From an uncultured Acinetobacter sp. (GTDB lineage Bacteria > Pseudomonadota > Gammaproteobacteria > Pseudomonadales > Moraxellaceae), in assembly GCF_943914805.1 (NCBI RefSeq), contig NZ_CALUDM010000039.1, forward strand, positions 1 through 27,275: a stretch of DNA of 27,275 bases, written 5' to 3'. Below are positions 1 through 9,739 of the stretch, piece after piece. How positions within the stretch are numbered: the first letter of the stretch is position 1; each line of letters begins with the position of its first letter. Under the pieces are notes generated by a model. It saw only the letters and a list, made by a program, of their open reading frames with translations. It searched no databases and was not told the origin of the DNA. Both the position numbers and the translations under genes were made by a program.

Positions 1-3000
1 AATCGGCATCATTGTAACGTGAAAGGAATTTATCAAAGCCACGATCACGGAACCATTGACGGATATACCCTATAACTTCTTTTAGCTTTTGACGTACAAA
101 AGGACGTGACTTGGCATTTTGAGCGACAAAGGCAAATAATTCGCCGACTAAAGACTGCTGCACATCAGATTCAGTATAGATTTCATCTTTGACCGCCTGC
201 ATACGTGGGTTAATATACACATCATTAAACTGCTGCATATCCACGCCATTATCTTTGGCTATTTTGCGAATACCCTCCAGCCCACCAAGCGCATTAAACA
301 ATTGTTGTAACTTAGTTTTATATTCTCGACCAAATATCTGTTGTACACCAAAATGTCCAACCACCTCATGTAAAATCAATTCCTCATACATTTCAAAAGT
401 GGTCTGCTGAGTGCTATTATTACCCTGAATATCACCTGCATTGATATAGAGTGTACCGTTATGCCATACGCCCAATACATCATATCGCTTGGTTTCACCA
501 TTCTCGCCCTGGTAGCGATTATCTTCTTGTATCGCAGACGGCAAGCCATCAAACGACTCAACCACCTGAACCATAAAGCTATGGCTATCCAAACCTTTGA
601 CTTTGTTGACCCCGACCCTTTGCCCCCCAACGACAATCCGCCCCCGAACAGAGGCATCTATTTGTGCAGTAACTATTTTGAGATGCTGAAGAACAGAAAG
701 GACTCTACGGGTAGCACTGACAACGGATAAGGGAGTAAAGGTCGTGTCTAATGGTGAAGCGCCTCTACGCTCGTTATCAGGTTTTAATTTGTCACGACTA
801 TAAAGTTTAATCCCTGTTTCTGTTTCTTCTGTTTTTAGTGTATCAACCAAATCAGAAAACTTTGCATTGATTGCTTTTCGTTCTGTACCAGTAGGAAATG
901 GTCGCTTAAAACCCCATGGGGTAAAAATCGCAGCACTCTCAGGGCCAAAATTCAGAAACGGACTGTAGCCACTATTTTGAGAAATTTTATCTTCTACATA
1001 CCCTTGGAATGCACGTGCTGTCATTTCAGGAGTAGTAATCCAATAATCTGTACCGCGTCCCTGATCTAACTCTTTTGCGTTCATAGCAAAATCCGTTGGT
1101 ATCATTTTCGCTTTCTCTGTACCATTTTGAGCTTCTGCCAATAGTTTGAGGCGTTGGGCATAGGTATTCATGTATTGACGTAATCGGTCTAGTACACCCT
1201 TTTGTTCAGCATTAAACCCTGATCTACCACGGACAGATTTATAAATCACACTCAATTTATCTAGGGCATCATTAGACCAACGTGCACCACTAAATATATT
1301 TCGACTATTCTTATTATTGTTGTGACGTATTTCCGTAGTAAGTGCCGTACCTGTAAGCAATAACTCAGCAACCGTATCAAACTCAGCCAGCTGTTCAGCT
1401 GAGGCAGCTTTGTTAAAGCGCTTGTAATATTTTGGATCAAGCTCACGATTAAGATCAGCACGTAACTTATCTAATTGATCTTTTAAGTTGTTTCTCGCAG
1501 AACTAACGAAGCTTTCAACCTTAACAGTATCATCAATATAGTTTTCAGATTTTCTAAAAATTGTCTGTACCAATTGTTTATAGGCTTCTTGCACATCTTC
1601 ACGAACATTTGATTTATAAGAGAATCCAGAAGTGACGCTCATATCTTCAAAGTGTTTTGCAATCTTTAATGATCGACTGCCATCCGCGTTCGTTACCCAT
1701 TCAGATGGGGCTTTGCCATCTTGTCGACCAAAATAGTGATCTAATGCATGCCACCATTCATGAGCTAATGAACCTGCGCCATTCAATTTGGTCAAGTTAA
1801 TCACAGCACGTTCGGGTTCATAGTGCGCCTTTGCACCACTTAATCCTTGCCCTCTGGCACCAAACGCTAAAGCGAGTTCCCCATTTAGGCTAATTGCTGC
1901 AGGTGGGATATTTAAAATCTCAGCCAAGTCCATGAGACCATCAAAGGCATCATTTAATAGCTCTTGGCGTTCTGCCTGATTATTCCAGTTCCCAAATTCA
2001 ACACCACGGAAACCAAACACACGAATAAAATCGGCATCTTTAGCATCACCTTTACGGCGATCTAGTCCTTTTCTTACCGTATTTTCAGGTCGAGGAAGAT
2101 CAATTTCCCCAAAAGTTGTATTGGTTTCTAGAATTTCAATCGCATGGATTGCCATATATTTCATAGCATCTTCACGTGTTTGAAATTCTTGTTCGACAAC
2201 TTTAACGCGCTTCCGATCACTAATTTCACGATAGATAGAAAAGCTATCTTTTCCAGCAGCCCACACACGATGCTTTTGAGCTACAGCTAGAATTGGTAGT
2301 GCAAGTTCAGCATCTTTTTGAGAATCAAAAAATTGTTTGCCTAGTTGCTTGGCATTCCCCTTCCAATCCTTTTTTCTTGTATCCGTGATAATCCATTTAC
2401 CAACTTCATTTGGATTACTTGAGGCAGCAATTTCAGTAATCTCAAATCGCTTGGCCCAAGTTGGACGATTGTCCTTTGTAGTAGTGCCAGAGGTTTTGGG
2501 GCCAGTCTTCACTGAAGTATCTTTACGAGCACCACCAATTTTTTCACCAAAATCTTGAATCGTTTCTTTTTCAGATGTTGGAGCTGTCTTCTTTAAGGCT
2601 TTTGTAGGCTCTGATTGTTCTTGCGCTGTTTCACTTCTTGGGCCAGTTCCTCGTCCTGATCGTCCACCGCCAACTGTGCCAGCGTCTGGTTCATTAGATT
2701 GCGGGCTAGTGAAGATGTCTTGTTGCTTTTCGGCTTCACTTTGTCTGAGTTTTTCATGTACTTGTCCTAAAATTTGTTCATTGCTTAAAGGCGCATCACC
2801 AAACAGATTAGGTGTCGCTTTTGCAGTCATAGCCAATTGCGCATACGACTTTAATGCTTCTGCAACTTTCTGGCTGCTTCGTGCTTTGTTGAGTTTATCA
2901 CCACTATAAAAAATACTAATAAAGTCTTTCGTAACCTGGTCAATGCTGCCGTCAAATATATCGTCCTGATTCAACATTTCAGATAAAGATAAGTTTTGCT

Positions 3001-6000
3001 GACGTGCCTTACGTACCAGATGGACCGCTTCAACCAAATTGGCTTCGACGTTCACGCCTTCAACCAAAATGCCATCTTGCACACCTTTACGGACTTGTGC
3101 CCATTGTGGTGCCGCTTCAATCAAGGCATTACCAATCGCCTTAATATCGCTGTCTTTAGATTCAATCACCTGACTAATAATTTGAGCATCATTAAAAGCA
3201 GCTGCAAGCAAGGCTGATTCAATACGGCGGTATCCGTCCTGGGTGAGTGATACCCCATCTTTATCGAGCATGGTACCGCGCTCGTTTTTAGATGCTACAT
3301 CAGTTAAAAAGGCATTCACAAAATCACGATTGGCTGTGTTGTTAAAGCTGCCCCCTTGTACCAGGTGCAAAATATCCATCACCTTTGGCGCATCAGACAT
3401 AGCCTGTTCACTTGGGCTCATGTCCAGTGTTTCACGCTCATTGGATTCTGTTGTGTAGGCTACACGCTCAGCCATGTTCATTGGCGTGATACGTTCACGG
3501 ACCAATACCGGCTGCTGCATGTTGTCCACGTCATAGCCCTGTTCAGCTAACCATGCTTTGTATGCGTCTGCTTTGCCTATTTGGTAGGCTTTGCGAATCG
3601 CCAGGGTACGACCATTACCGCTTTCAACTTCATTGCCAGGCGATACGATAGGCGCACCATTGGTAGAGCTTGCACTATCACCCAATAATTTAGGGTTAAG
3701 TTTGTTGGCAATGTCATTGACCTGGGTAACGGATTTTAAAGTGGTGCGGTCACGTGGTTGTAAGGCTTGTGGGTATTCTGCATTAATTGCACCGCTGTCC
3801 AGATTTGACGTGATCAAGTCGCTTGCTTCAACGACTTTGTGGCGCACCTCAAATTCACGACCTGCAGGTGTAACAACCGTTTCTGTTTTTCCTGTCATGG
3901 TACCTTCATTTGTGAGGGTACCATCAGTAGTTGACTGCTGTTGTGGATTATCGAGTTTTGCTAATTCTGCACGAACGGTTTCTGCACTATCCATGCCCTG
4001 AATATCCGCACCCATATCCTCCATCATGTCACGTGCACCGTTATACCAACTACGCAGGTATGGACGGATCTTTTCGACACTCACATCAAGATCATTCGCA
4101 ATATTTTTGGCTAATGCTGCAAACTTACGTGCACCACGTTCAATATGGTAAACCGCAAGTTCCGCACCAATAGCCATGATTTCAGGATCAATACCGCTAT
4201 TCAGTTGTGATAGCTTGGCTTTTAGACGAGCGCGTAATTCTGCTGCACGATCATCGGATACTAACGTGTTTTTAGAAGGTTCGGCTTTTGCTTTTGGCTT
4301 TTCAGGTTGATATTTTTGTTCCTGTGCTTCCGCTTTCTTCTCAATCTCACGTGCCTGACGTAATGCCACCGCTCGATCTGAAACAGAGCGTAATCCATTC
4401 TTAGCACTAGCTTGTAATTTTTTAAAACTTGGATGCTCAGGATCAGCCTTGGCCAAAGCCTTGTTCATTTCCTCTTGCCATTTATTGACAGGGTGTTGTG
4501 GTTCTATTTTTTGTCCACTTTCAGCCACTGGTTTAGAGGTATCTGAATTTTTTAACCAATCTTTAAATTGATCTTTAGACATTTGAGTAACAGGACCAAC
4601 CTTCCAACCTTTGTCAAAATTGGATTTATATGCAGTAATGGCTTCCTCCTGGCTGTCAAAACCAAGCATCACCTTATGCTCATCAAATCTACCGCTGCCC
4701 TGATCAATCTGATCTACAATGAATACATTTTCAGATTCAGGATTTTTACCTACATAGGTATCAATATGCTCTTGATCAGCACCAGTAGTACGCTTGATGT
4801 ATCCGTAATGGTCGCTCATATTATGCGACCATTCGTTACCATCTGGATCAGTACCGCGACGTTCTGAACCTTTTGGATTTTCAATAGATATATCTAAGCC
4901 ATGAACTTTTATATGACCTTTCTTATAGTTACCAGCTTCAATCTGGGCTTGAGTTGGTTCTGGGGTATTATTTTGTGAACTTGTTGCAGCCTGATGTGCA
5001 TTTTCATCAATACTAATAGCATTAGGCTTTTTACCTACCCACTCTCCTGTACTTGGATGCTTCATGCCTACTATTTCTACTGAACCATCAGCTTTCTGTA
5101 CAGCGTTGTAATTAGGATTATTTAATGCATTGGTCTTTTTATTGTCATCACGCAAATCAATTGTAAAATCATCACCCAAAATTTCAATATCAGACATTAC
5201 ACTTTCAGCTGTATCACCATATTGTTTTTGAATTTGCTCAGAGCTAAATGGTGTTGTAGTCATTTCAGTTTGCTGAGACTTAAGCTGATCAATCTGTTTT
5301 TTAAGTTTTGCTTTTTGTGGAACAGATTTGGCATCTAAAAACTGTTGTTCGAGTTGTGCAAGTTGATCTGCAACATTGTTAGTTTGGGTTTTGTCAATAT
5401 TATTTTGAGCATCCAAAATAGTATTTTTAGGCATAGAAATATTATTTTCAGAAGCTGAAATAGTATTTTCTATTGCACTTGGTTGATTATCGCCTTGCTG
5501 AAGTGCATTAATTTCTTTACGAATCCTTGCCTTTTCAGGAACGGTTTTAGCTTCTTCAAATTGTTGTTCCAAAGCTTTGAGTTGTGATTGGTTTCCATCT
5601 TGTACTTGAGCTACATTAGGTTGAATCTCAAAACGCTTGCCATCCTGAACTACCTGATAATCATTACCTAGATTTTTCTTATCTAAGAACGCTTGTGCTT
5701 TTTCCTGACTGCCAAACCATTTGTTTTTGCCGTCTTGGCCTAAGATTGGTTGAGTAGTTTTCGTTTGAGGTGCCGATTCTGTTCCATTTTTCTCAAATTC
5801 TCCTGCCATTTCATCCGCTGTATTGATGTCATACTGTTGAGAAATTGATTCGCCTGCATTGTCAGATTGTGCATTTCCTTGCTGTATTGCTGCATATTCA
5901 AAGTTTGTATTAAAGGATTGTCCTTCATTATGGTTTCCTAATAATTGGCGATAATCATTCGGTACAACATCACTGATCGGCGTATTGCTTTGCTCTTGAG

Positions 6001-7465
6001 TCTGTTGCTCTGGTGCATATCCCAATTGAGATACTGGTGATGCCCCACTATCCACCGCCAAAGCTGCTGCAGATGACATAGGCCCATCATTGGGATTAAT
6101 CCCCATTTGCTGTGAAGGTGTTTGGCTGGCTGGTGGTACAGCATTTAGCAAATCATCAAAGGCTGCTTCACTGCCATAATCACCATCAAAATAATTACCA
6201 TTCGGTGCTGGTGGCGTATCTGGACTGGCTGGATTACCAGTTGCTGCACTGCCATAATCAAAGCCATTATTGTTTAATAAATTATCAGCTTCCATTGACG
6301 GCTGATCATAAACAAAAGCTGTGCGACCTTGGTTACCCCCCTGTGACACATCTTCACGTGGGATATATTCGCCAGTTAAAGCATTATCTGGACTTGAGCC
6401 TAATTGTGGAGGTGCCGATGGTAGATTAGGTGAGCCTGATTGTTGTTGGTTATCTTGTGGCCCTGTGTCAGATCGACTATTCCACCAATCACCAGTTTTA
6501 CCCGCACCACTGACTGTACCGCCCATTGCCATACCAGCCAAAGTACCCATGACTGCTGCATTTTCAACACCATCATGCCAAGGCTTATCTAATGCCAAGT
6601 TTTGTAAAATTTGCTCTGAAACGGATTGAGGTAATTCTTCTAAGAAGCCTTCTGAAATTGCACCTTTGATCACAGCAGTTGGAATTGCCCTCATCGGTGT
6701 CTTAGCAATTTCTTCACCCACTTGTTGCGTGGTTAAACGCCCTGTTTGCATGGCTGTATCAACATCTGATAAGCCCATTTTCTGAGCAAGACGACCACCA
6801 ACATAACCAAACAAGCCACCAATGGCACCAGTAGCCACACTTGCTAGAGACTGATCTGCGGTTAATCGTCCATCTATAGTTTCTTGGCGAATTTGTTCAG
6901 CTTGGCTACCTGCCATAACTGTACCTTCACCAACAGCACCAGCTACAACAGGATTGGCTATACCAGAAGCACGACCTAATACGCCACCAGCTAACATTGA
7001 AGGAACAGATTCAACTACGGTATTTGTGATAAGTGATGGGTTGTTGATGGCATTTTTTGTTATATCAACAGCATTGTCGAATTTTTTACCAACCTTTGTT
7101 GCGAAGTCGTCACCTTCCTCAATTTTTCGATTGCCAATATTTGCAGAATCTTTTAATTGTTGTTGGTATTGCTCAGACTGCCAACCTGTCATTACATTTT
7201 TGGCAGCTTTTGGGTCGTAACCAAGTTTTTCGGAAAGTATTTTACCTGTGGCGCCATCGGACATCATGTCACTTAGACCGACTGCTAACTCACCTACAGC
7301 TACCGTACCCTTGCCAAGAAAGGAAACTGCATGATCTTTTGCCTGACCAAGAAAACCTTTATCTTTCTTTTCTTTAGGTTGTGAAATTTGACCATTATCC
7401 CAATCTATCTGATTTGGTTCTTGAATAGTTCCTTTTTCCCAATCGATTTGGTTTTGATCTGACAT
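1..7465 (-). CDS. Giant phage polyvalent protein (InPase, ParB/DdrB and zincin domains), 3' end beyond the window
   Basis: This frame is open from ATG 7465 to the window edge (at least 2488 residues); I checked the frame at several points across its length. AGGAGT lies 5 nt before the ATG. Visible in order: a QIDW motif twice at the N terminus; Gly/Ala-rich, possibly membrane-active stretches (about 150-300); a low-complexity linker; a charged repeat twice (about 627-652 and 701-728, core LEQQF..AK.VP.KA); an inorganic-pyrophosphatase-like domain (about 850-970; HGLDISIENPKGSER, HYGYIKRTTGADQEHID); a helical segment (about 1070-1150); a DdrB/ParB-like domain (about 1205-1395; SGNGRTL at 1282-1288); an LPD-type domain with FGFRGVEFGNW (about 1815-1826); a zincin with HEWWH at 1902-1906 and a plausible third ligand in PEMTARAF (about 2144); then LHEVVGHFG near 2366. 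Polyvalent proteins are known in phages and conjugative elements as multi-domain proteins thought to enter the cell with the DNA and counter host defences. Delivery with this virion is inferred. Confidence 0.85.
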   Translation of the reverse strand, partial: MSDQNQIDWEKGTIQEPNQIDWDNGQISQPKEKKDKGFLGQAKDHAVSFLGKGTVAVGELAVGLSDMMSDGATGKILSEKLGYDPKAAKNVMTGWQSEQYQQQLKDSANIGNRKIEEGDDFATKVGKKFDNAVDITKNAINNPSLITNTVVESVPSMLAGGVLGRASGIANPVVAGAVGEGTVMAGSQAEQIRQETIDGRLTADQSLASVATGAIGGLFGYVGGRLAQKMGLSDVDTAMQTGRLTTQQVGEEIAKTPMRAIPTAVIKGAISEGFLEELPQSVSEQILQNLALDKPWHDGVENAAVMGTLAGMAMGGTVSGAGKTGDWWNSRSDTGPQDNQQQSGSPNLPSAPPQLGSSPDNALTGEYIPREDVSQGGNQGRTAFVYDQPSMEADNLLNNNGFDYGSAATGNPASPDTPPAPNGNYFDGDYGSEAAFDDLLNAVPPASQTPSQQMGINPNDGPMSSAAALAVDSGASPVSQLGYAPEQQTQEQSNTPISDVVPNDYRQLLGNHNEGQSFNTNFEYAAIQQGNAQSDNAGESISQQYDINTADEMAGEFEKNGTESAPQTKTTQPILGQDGKNKWFGSQEKAQAFLDKKNLGNDYQVVQDGKRFEIQPNVAQVQDGNQSQLKALEQQFEEAKTVPEKARIRKEINALQQGDNQPSAIENTISASENNISMPKNTILDAQNNIDKTQTNNVADQLAQLEQQFLDAKSVPQKAKLKKQIDQLKSQQTEMTTTPFSSEQIQKQYGDTAESVMSDIEILGDDFTIDLRDDNKKTNALNNPNYNAVQKADGSVEIVGMKHPSTGEWVGKKPNAISIDENAHQAATSSQNNTPEPTQAQIEAGNYKKGHIKVHGLDISIENPKGSERRGTDPDGNEWSHNMSDHYGYIKRTTGADQEHIDTYVGKNPESENVFIVDQIDQGSGRFDEHKVMLGFDSQEEAITAYKSNFDKGWKVGPVTQMSKDQFKDWLKNSDTSKPVAESGQKIEPQHPVNKWQEEMNKALAKADPEHPSFKKLQASAKNGLRSVSDRAVALRQAREIEKKAEAQEQKYQPEKPKAKAEPSKNTLVSDDRAAELRARLKAKLSQLNSGIDPEIMAIGAELAVYHIERGARKFAALAKNIANDLDVSVEKIRPYLRSWYNGARDMMEDMGADIQGMDSAETVRAELAKLDNPQQQSTTDGTLTNEGTMTGKTETVVTPAGREFEVRHKVVEASDLITSNLDSGAINAEYPQALQPRDRTTLKSVTQVNDIANKLNPKLLGDSASSTNGAPIVSPGNEVESGNGRTLAIRKAYQIGKADAYKAWLAEQGYDVDNMQQPVLVRERITPMNMAERVAYTTESNERETLDMSPSEQAMSDAPKVMDILHLVQGGSFNNTANRDFVNAFLTDVASKNERGTMLDKDGVSLTQDGYRRIESALLAAAFNDAQIISQVIESKDSDIKAIGNALIEAAPQWAQVRKGVQDGILVEGVNVEANLVEAVHLVRKARQQNLSLSEMLNQDDIFDGSIDQVTKDFISIFYSGDKLNKARSSQKVAEALKSYAQLAMTAKATPNLFGDAPLSNEQILGQVHEKLRQSEAEKQQDIFTSPQSNEPDAGTVGGGRSGRGTGPRSETAQEQSEPTKALKKTAPTSEKETIQDFGEKIGGARKDTSVKTGPKTSGTTTKDNRPTWAKRFEITEIAASSNPNEVGKWIITDTRKKDWKGNAKQLGKQFFDSQKDAELALPILAVAQKHRVWAAGKDSFSIYREISDRKRVKVVEQEFQTREDAMKYMAIHAIEILETNTTFGEIDLPRPENTVRKGLDRRKGDAKDADFIRVFGFRGVEFGNWNNQAERQELLNDAFDGLMDLAEILNIPPAAISLNGELALAFGARGQGLSGAKAHYEPERAVINLTKLNGAGSLAHEWWHALDHYFGRQDGKAPSEWVTNADGSRSLKIAKHFEDMSVTSGFSYKSNVREDVQEAYKQLVQTIFRKSENYIDDTVKVESFVSSARNNLKDQLDKLRADLNRELDPKYYKRFNKAASAEQLAEFDTVAELLLTGTALTTEIRHNNNKNSRNIFSGARWSNDALDKLSVIYKSVRGRSGFNAEQKGVLDRLRQYMNTYAQRLKLLAEAQNGTEKAKMIPTDFAMNAKELDQGRGTDYWITTPEMTARAFQGYVEDKISQNSGYSPFLNFGPESAAIFTPWGFKRPFPTGTERKAINAKFSDLVDTLKTEETETGIKLYSRDKLKPDNERRGASPLDTTFTPLSVVSATRRVLSVLQHLKIVTAQIDASVRGRIVVGGQRVGVNKVKGLDSHSFMVQVVESFDGLPSAIQEDNRYQGENGETKRYDVLGVWHNGTLYINAGDIQGNNSTQQTTFEMYEELILHEVVGHFGVQQIFGREYKTKLQQLFNALGGLEGIRKIAKDNGVDMQQFNDVYINPRMQAVKDEIYTESDVQQSLVGELFAFVAQNAKSRPFVRQKLKEVIGYIRQWFRDRGFDKFLSRYNDAD

Positions 7466-7531
7466 GACGCACTCCTAATTTTATGCGTCTATCATGGTTT
7501 TTATTTAGAATTTGGTCGAACCTTACAGGGG
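7463..7531 (-). promoter_or_regulatory. Leader of the polyvalent gene, shared with the 651-residue gene
   Basis: On the minus strand this leader begins CCCCTGTAAGG followed by TTCGACCAAA and ends 69 nt later with AGGAGTGCGTC-ATG. The leader of the 651-residue gene (11933-11864) has the same plan: CCCCTCTAAGG, TTAGACTAAA, then GGGAGTTTGTC-ATG after 70 nt. The first 21 positions differ at three places. I see no clear -35/-10 pair inside. It may be a regulatory site, an RNA element or a mark of past duplication. Confidence 0.5.
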
Positions 7532-7581
7532 ATAATGAAAAATGTGTTACTAGTTTATATAACGTGTAAAATATAACTCTC

Positions 7582-8397
7582 TTAATTCATCGAAATTTCT
7601 GGAGGTAATGGATCATCATTTTTATATGATAATTCATCTAAATTAAATCTCTTATATTGCTTTAATGTACCAACAGAAACCTGAAACTCTGTCACAGTTT
7701 TTGTCTCTCCCACATTCATCTTAGCCTCTATTAATGCCTCTTTATACTTATCGGTTATGGAATTAATAGCTTTTAAGTCTTCATCTTCTAAATTTGGTAC
7801 AACTAAAGCCAATAAATCAACAAAATAATTTTCACCATCTGCAATTTCCTTGTCAGGATAAACTTTTGCATATATTCCGATTAAGTTGTTACTTACCTTT
7901 GATACAGCTTTTTTACGCTTGTCTTTTTTCCAAGCAGCGTCTATTCGACGATCAAACTCTGTTGGAAACGCAGGGCGTTTGTATCTAGATGCTAACCAAT
8001 CAATATAGAAATTTAATTCCTCTTGAGTGAATTGAATTTCCAGGTTTGGTAAAATTCCTTCAGGAATATCGTCTTTAATTATACAAATTTTTTCAAAAGC
8101 AATTAAAGTGACATACTTATTTCCCTGTAAAGATTCTAGAGTGCAATTCAATTTTCTAGGGTTTTTGTTAAAGCAAAAATTACCAAAACTAGGGTCTTTA
8201 TCTACATATCGTGCAATAGAAAATTCAATCACTAAATCTGAACTATTTGCCACATCACACGAACCTGATGCAACGATCAATAAAACATCATCGGCAAATA
8301 ACTCTGATTTACCAGCTAAATCTAATAAATGGGCGACATCTTCAGGCTTAACAATACAACCTTGCAACCAACCACTTTCTTCCATCCAATGTCGCAC
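7582..8397 (-). CDS. Uncharacterised 271-residue protein, third gene of the accessory cassette
   Basis: I do not recognise this protein with certainty. The start is GTG 8397: the frame has a stop just upstream, and GAGG sits 8 nt before the GTG, while the next Met (residue 5) is too far from that site. It begins 10 nt after the stop of the HTH gene, so it is probably co-translated. Residues W10, Q12, G13, the hydrophobic strand ending in S44-G-S-C47-D48-V-A50-N51, E58, and K78-N-P-R81 resemble a widespread group of uncharacterised proteins with a W.QG ... S..CD.A ... E pattern. A helical, charged middle (about 125-180) follows. There is no signal peptide or membrane segment. It is not a virion-type protein. 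A role in phage exclusion or counter-defence is only inferred from its position in a moron-like cassette. Confidence 0.75.
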   Translation of the reverse strand: MRHWMEESGWLQGCIVKPEDVAHLLDLAGKSELFADDVLLIVASGSCDVANSSDLVIEFSIARYVDKDPSFGNFCFNKNPRKLNCTLESLQGNKYVTLIAFEKICIIKDDIPEGILPNLEIQFTQEELNFYIDWLASRYKRPAFPTEFDRRIDAAWKKDKRKKAVSKVSNNLIGIYAKVYPDKEIADGENYFVDLLALVVPNLEDEDLKAINSITDKYKEALIEAKMNVGETKTVTEFQVSVGTLKQYKRFNLDELSYKNDDPLPPEISMN

Positions 8398-8407
8398 AAT
8401 TCAAACC

Positions 8408-8947
8408 TCAAATTAAATCAGTTTCACCAATAGATTGATGCATTAAACGATTGCCAGCGAATAATATTTTTTCGCTATCACTATTTGAATCCTGTAACAG
8501 ATCTTTAATAGTCTTACCATCTAGTACAGGACTATTTAATTTAATGTTGTCTGTAGGAAACTGTGCACCCTTCCAATTCTTTGCAAGAATGTATAACTCA
8601 AACATTTTTTGAGTTTTTTCCTTATTTGGTTCGGATTCGTACTTTTTCCAATTGAGTAAAGTTTTCCTTGTAACTCCAATACTTTTAGCAAGTTCTTCTT
8701 CTGTTAAAGAAAAAGTTGATTTAATGAAATCAAGATTTTGCTCAAGAATAGTTGTTTGCTTATTAAGAATTGTATATTTTTGGCCAGTTCTTGAATGTTC
8801 AGCCAACCAAGCAAAATTAGGTGAAATACTACCAGTTGAATAGTGATTAGGTTCTGATACTACATGTTGAACAAACACTGAACCCGAATGATCACTTAAT
8901 GCCCTGATGTTCAGTACTGTAGATACAGTGAAAGCTGCTATATCCAT
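8408..8947 (-). CDS. HTH (Xre-like) protein, likely regulator or antitoxin of the cassette
   Basis: A 179-residue protein. I chose ATG 8947, not the upstream TTG at 8956: the ATG shares its A with the TAA stop of the preceding gene (TAATG, typical of translational coupling), and GGAGG lies 10 nt before it but abuts the TTG. Residues about 81-104 (LTEEELAKSIGVTRKTLLNWKK) form a clear helix-turn-helix of the Xre type. The C-terminal part (about 127-170, with P..L.GKTIKDLLQ and a following helix) is reminiscent of the MbcA/ParS-like antitoxin C terminus, but no RES-domain toxin is adjacent. The N-terminal 75 residues are unrecognised. It probably binds the TGGGTAAT repeats at the cassette promoter. 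Confidence 0.8.
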   Translation of the reverse strand: MDIAAFTVSTVLNIRALSDHSGSVFVQHVVSEPNHYSTGSISPNFAWLAEHSRTGQKYTILNKQTTILEQNLDFIKSTFSLTEEELAKSIGVTRKTLLNWKKYESEPNKEKTQKMFELYILAKNWKGAQFPTDNIKLNSPVLDGKTIKDLLQDSNSDSEKILFAGNRLMHQSIGETDLI

Positions 8948-9726
8948 TATTTCCAAACCTCCCGACCTTCAAAAGTTGTAATTTCCCAGAAAGCTTTCCT
9001 AGTAATTAAGTGTAACTCTTCCATTTTATTTGAAATAAAGTCTAACTCAAATAATTGAGTCTCTCCTTCAGGCTGCCAATAATGATCAAAATCTAATAAA
9101 ATTCTTTTACTAAAGTTTGTGTCCTTATGAAAAGTAATTGGAGACTCAACTAAATCTTGCCATACAGGTAAATTGAGTACGCCATATAAACTTCTAATTG
9201 CAATAATACCTGCTTGTGTTTTATAAATAGTCTCATTAATCCGATGAACCTGATCTCCTACGCCATCCATGCTCCCAGCTTCACAAACTACTGATTGAAC
9301 ATACGATTCAATAGGTTCTTCTTTATTTTTTTCAATAATAGCATCAGAATAACGCAATCCTACTCTTAATAGGAGTGTTGGTTTAACTTCCTGGATTAAG
9401 AAATCGAGAGCTTTTTTACAATCATTCCAAAAATTAGGAAAGCGTTCATACTCACTACTGAGAATAACTAATCGACTTCTATCAAGAATTATTGCCCGTT
9501 TTTTATTACTTGACAAAAACACCCATCCAGTTGAGCTATTTACACGTATACCTTGTTGCTCAATTATCATTTCTTGTTGTTCTGTTGTTGAAAAAAGAGG
9601 GAAATCTTGTCTCAAAAAATTCTGAAATGCAGGGATGTAATTTTCCATTTGTAGAATGCTTGAGAAACGGAATTCTGCCAACACAACAACTAGAGGTTGA
9701 TTTGTTAGTTTTTCATATTTACTCAT
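8947..9726 (-). CDS. TIGR04255-like protein, first gene of the accessory cassette
   Basis: A 259-residue protein starting at ATG 9726; the ribosome-binding site is weak (GTGAAAAACT). The N terminus carries PLVVVLAEFRF (11-21). The C-terminal portion has a strand with LLDFDHYWQ, then LFELDFISNKMEELH and a final helix with FWEITT. This matches the plan of the sporadically distributed TIGR04255 family as I remember it: a PP.(V)EV...F start, paired D/E strands, and a terminal H..I...F..it. The molecular function of that family is not established. It is followed without a gap by the HTH gene (TAATG). There is no signal peptide or transmembrane segment, so a cytoplasmic location is expected. Confidence 0.7.
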   Translation of the reverse strand: MSKYEKLTNQPLVVVLAEFRFSSILQMENYIPAFQNFLRQDFPLFSTTEQQEMIIEQQGIRVNSSTGWVFLSSNKKRAIILDRSRLVILSSEYERFPNFWNDCKKALDFLIQEVKPTLLLRVGLRYSDAIIEKNKEEPIESYVQSVVCEAGSMDGVGDQVHRINETIYKTQAGIIAIRSLYGVLNLPVWQDLVESPITFHKDTNFSKRILLDFDHYWQPEGETQLFELDFISNKMEELHLITRKAFWEITTFEGREVWK

Positions 9727-9739
9727 AGTTTTTCACAAG

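Noticed and set aside
461..730. Plus-strand ORF of 89 codons with a membrane-helix-like N terminus
   Set aside because: It lies wholly inside the polyvalent gene in another frame, with no ribosome-binding site that I can see; the minus frame is continuous here with clear domain motifs.
3591..4001. Plus-strand ORF of 136 codons
   Set aside because: Antisense shadow of the ParB-like region of the polyvalent gene; no family pattern.
8947..8956. TTG 8956 as start of the HTH gene
   Set aside because: GGAGG directly abuts the TTG, while ATG 8947 has correct spacing and a TAATG overlap.
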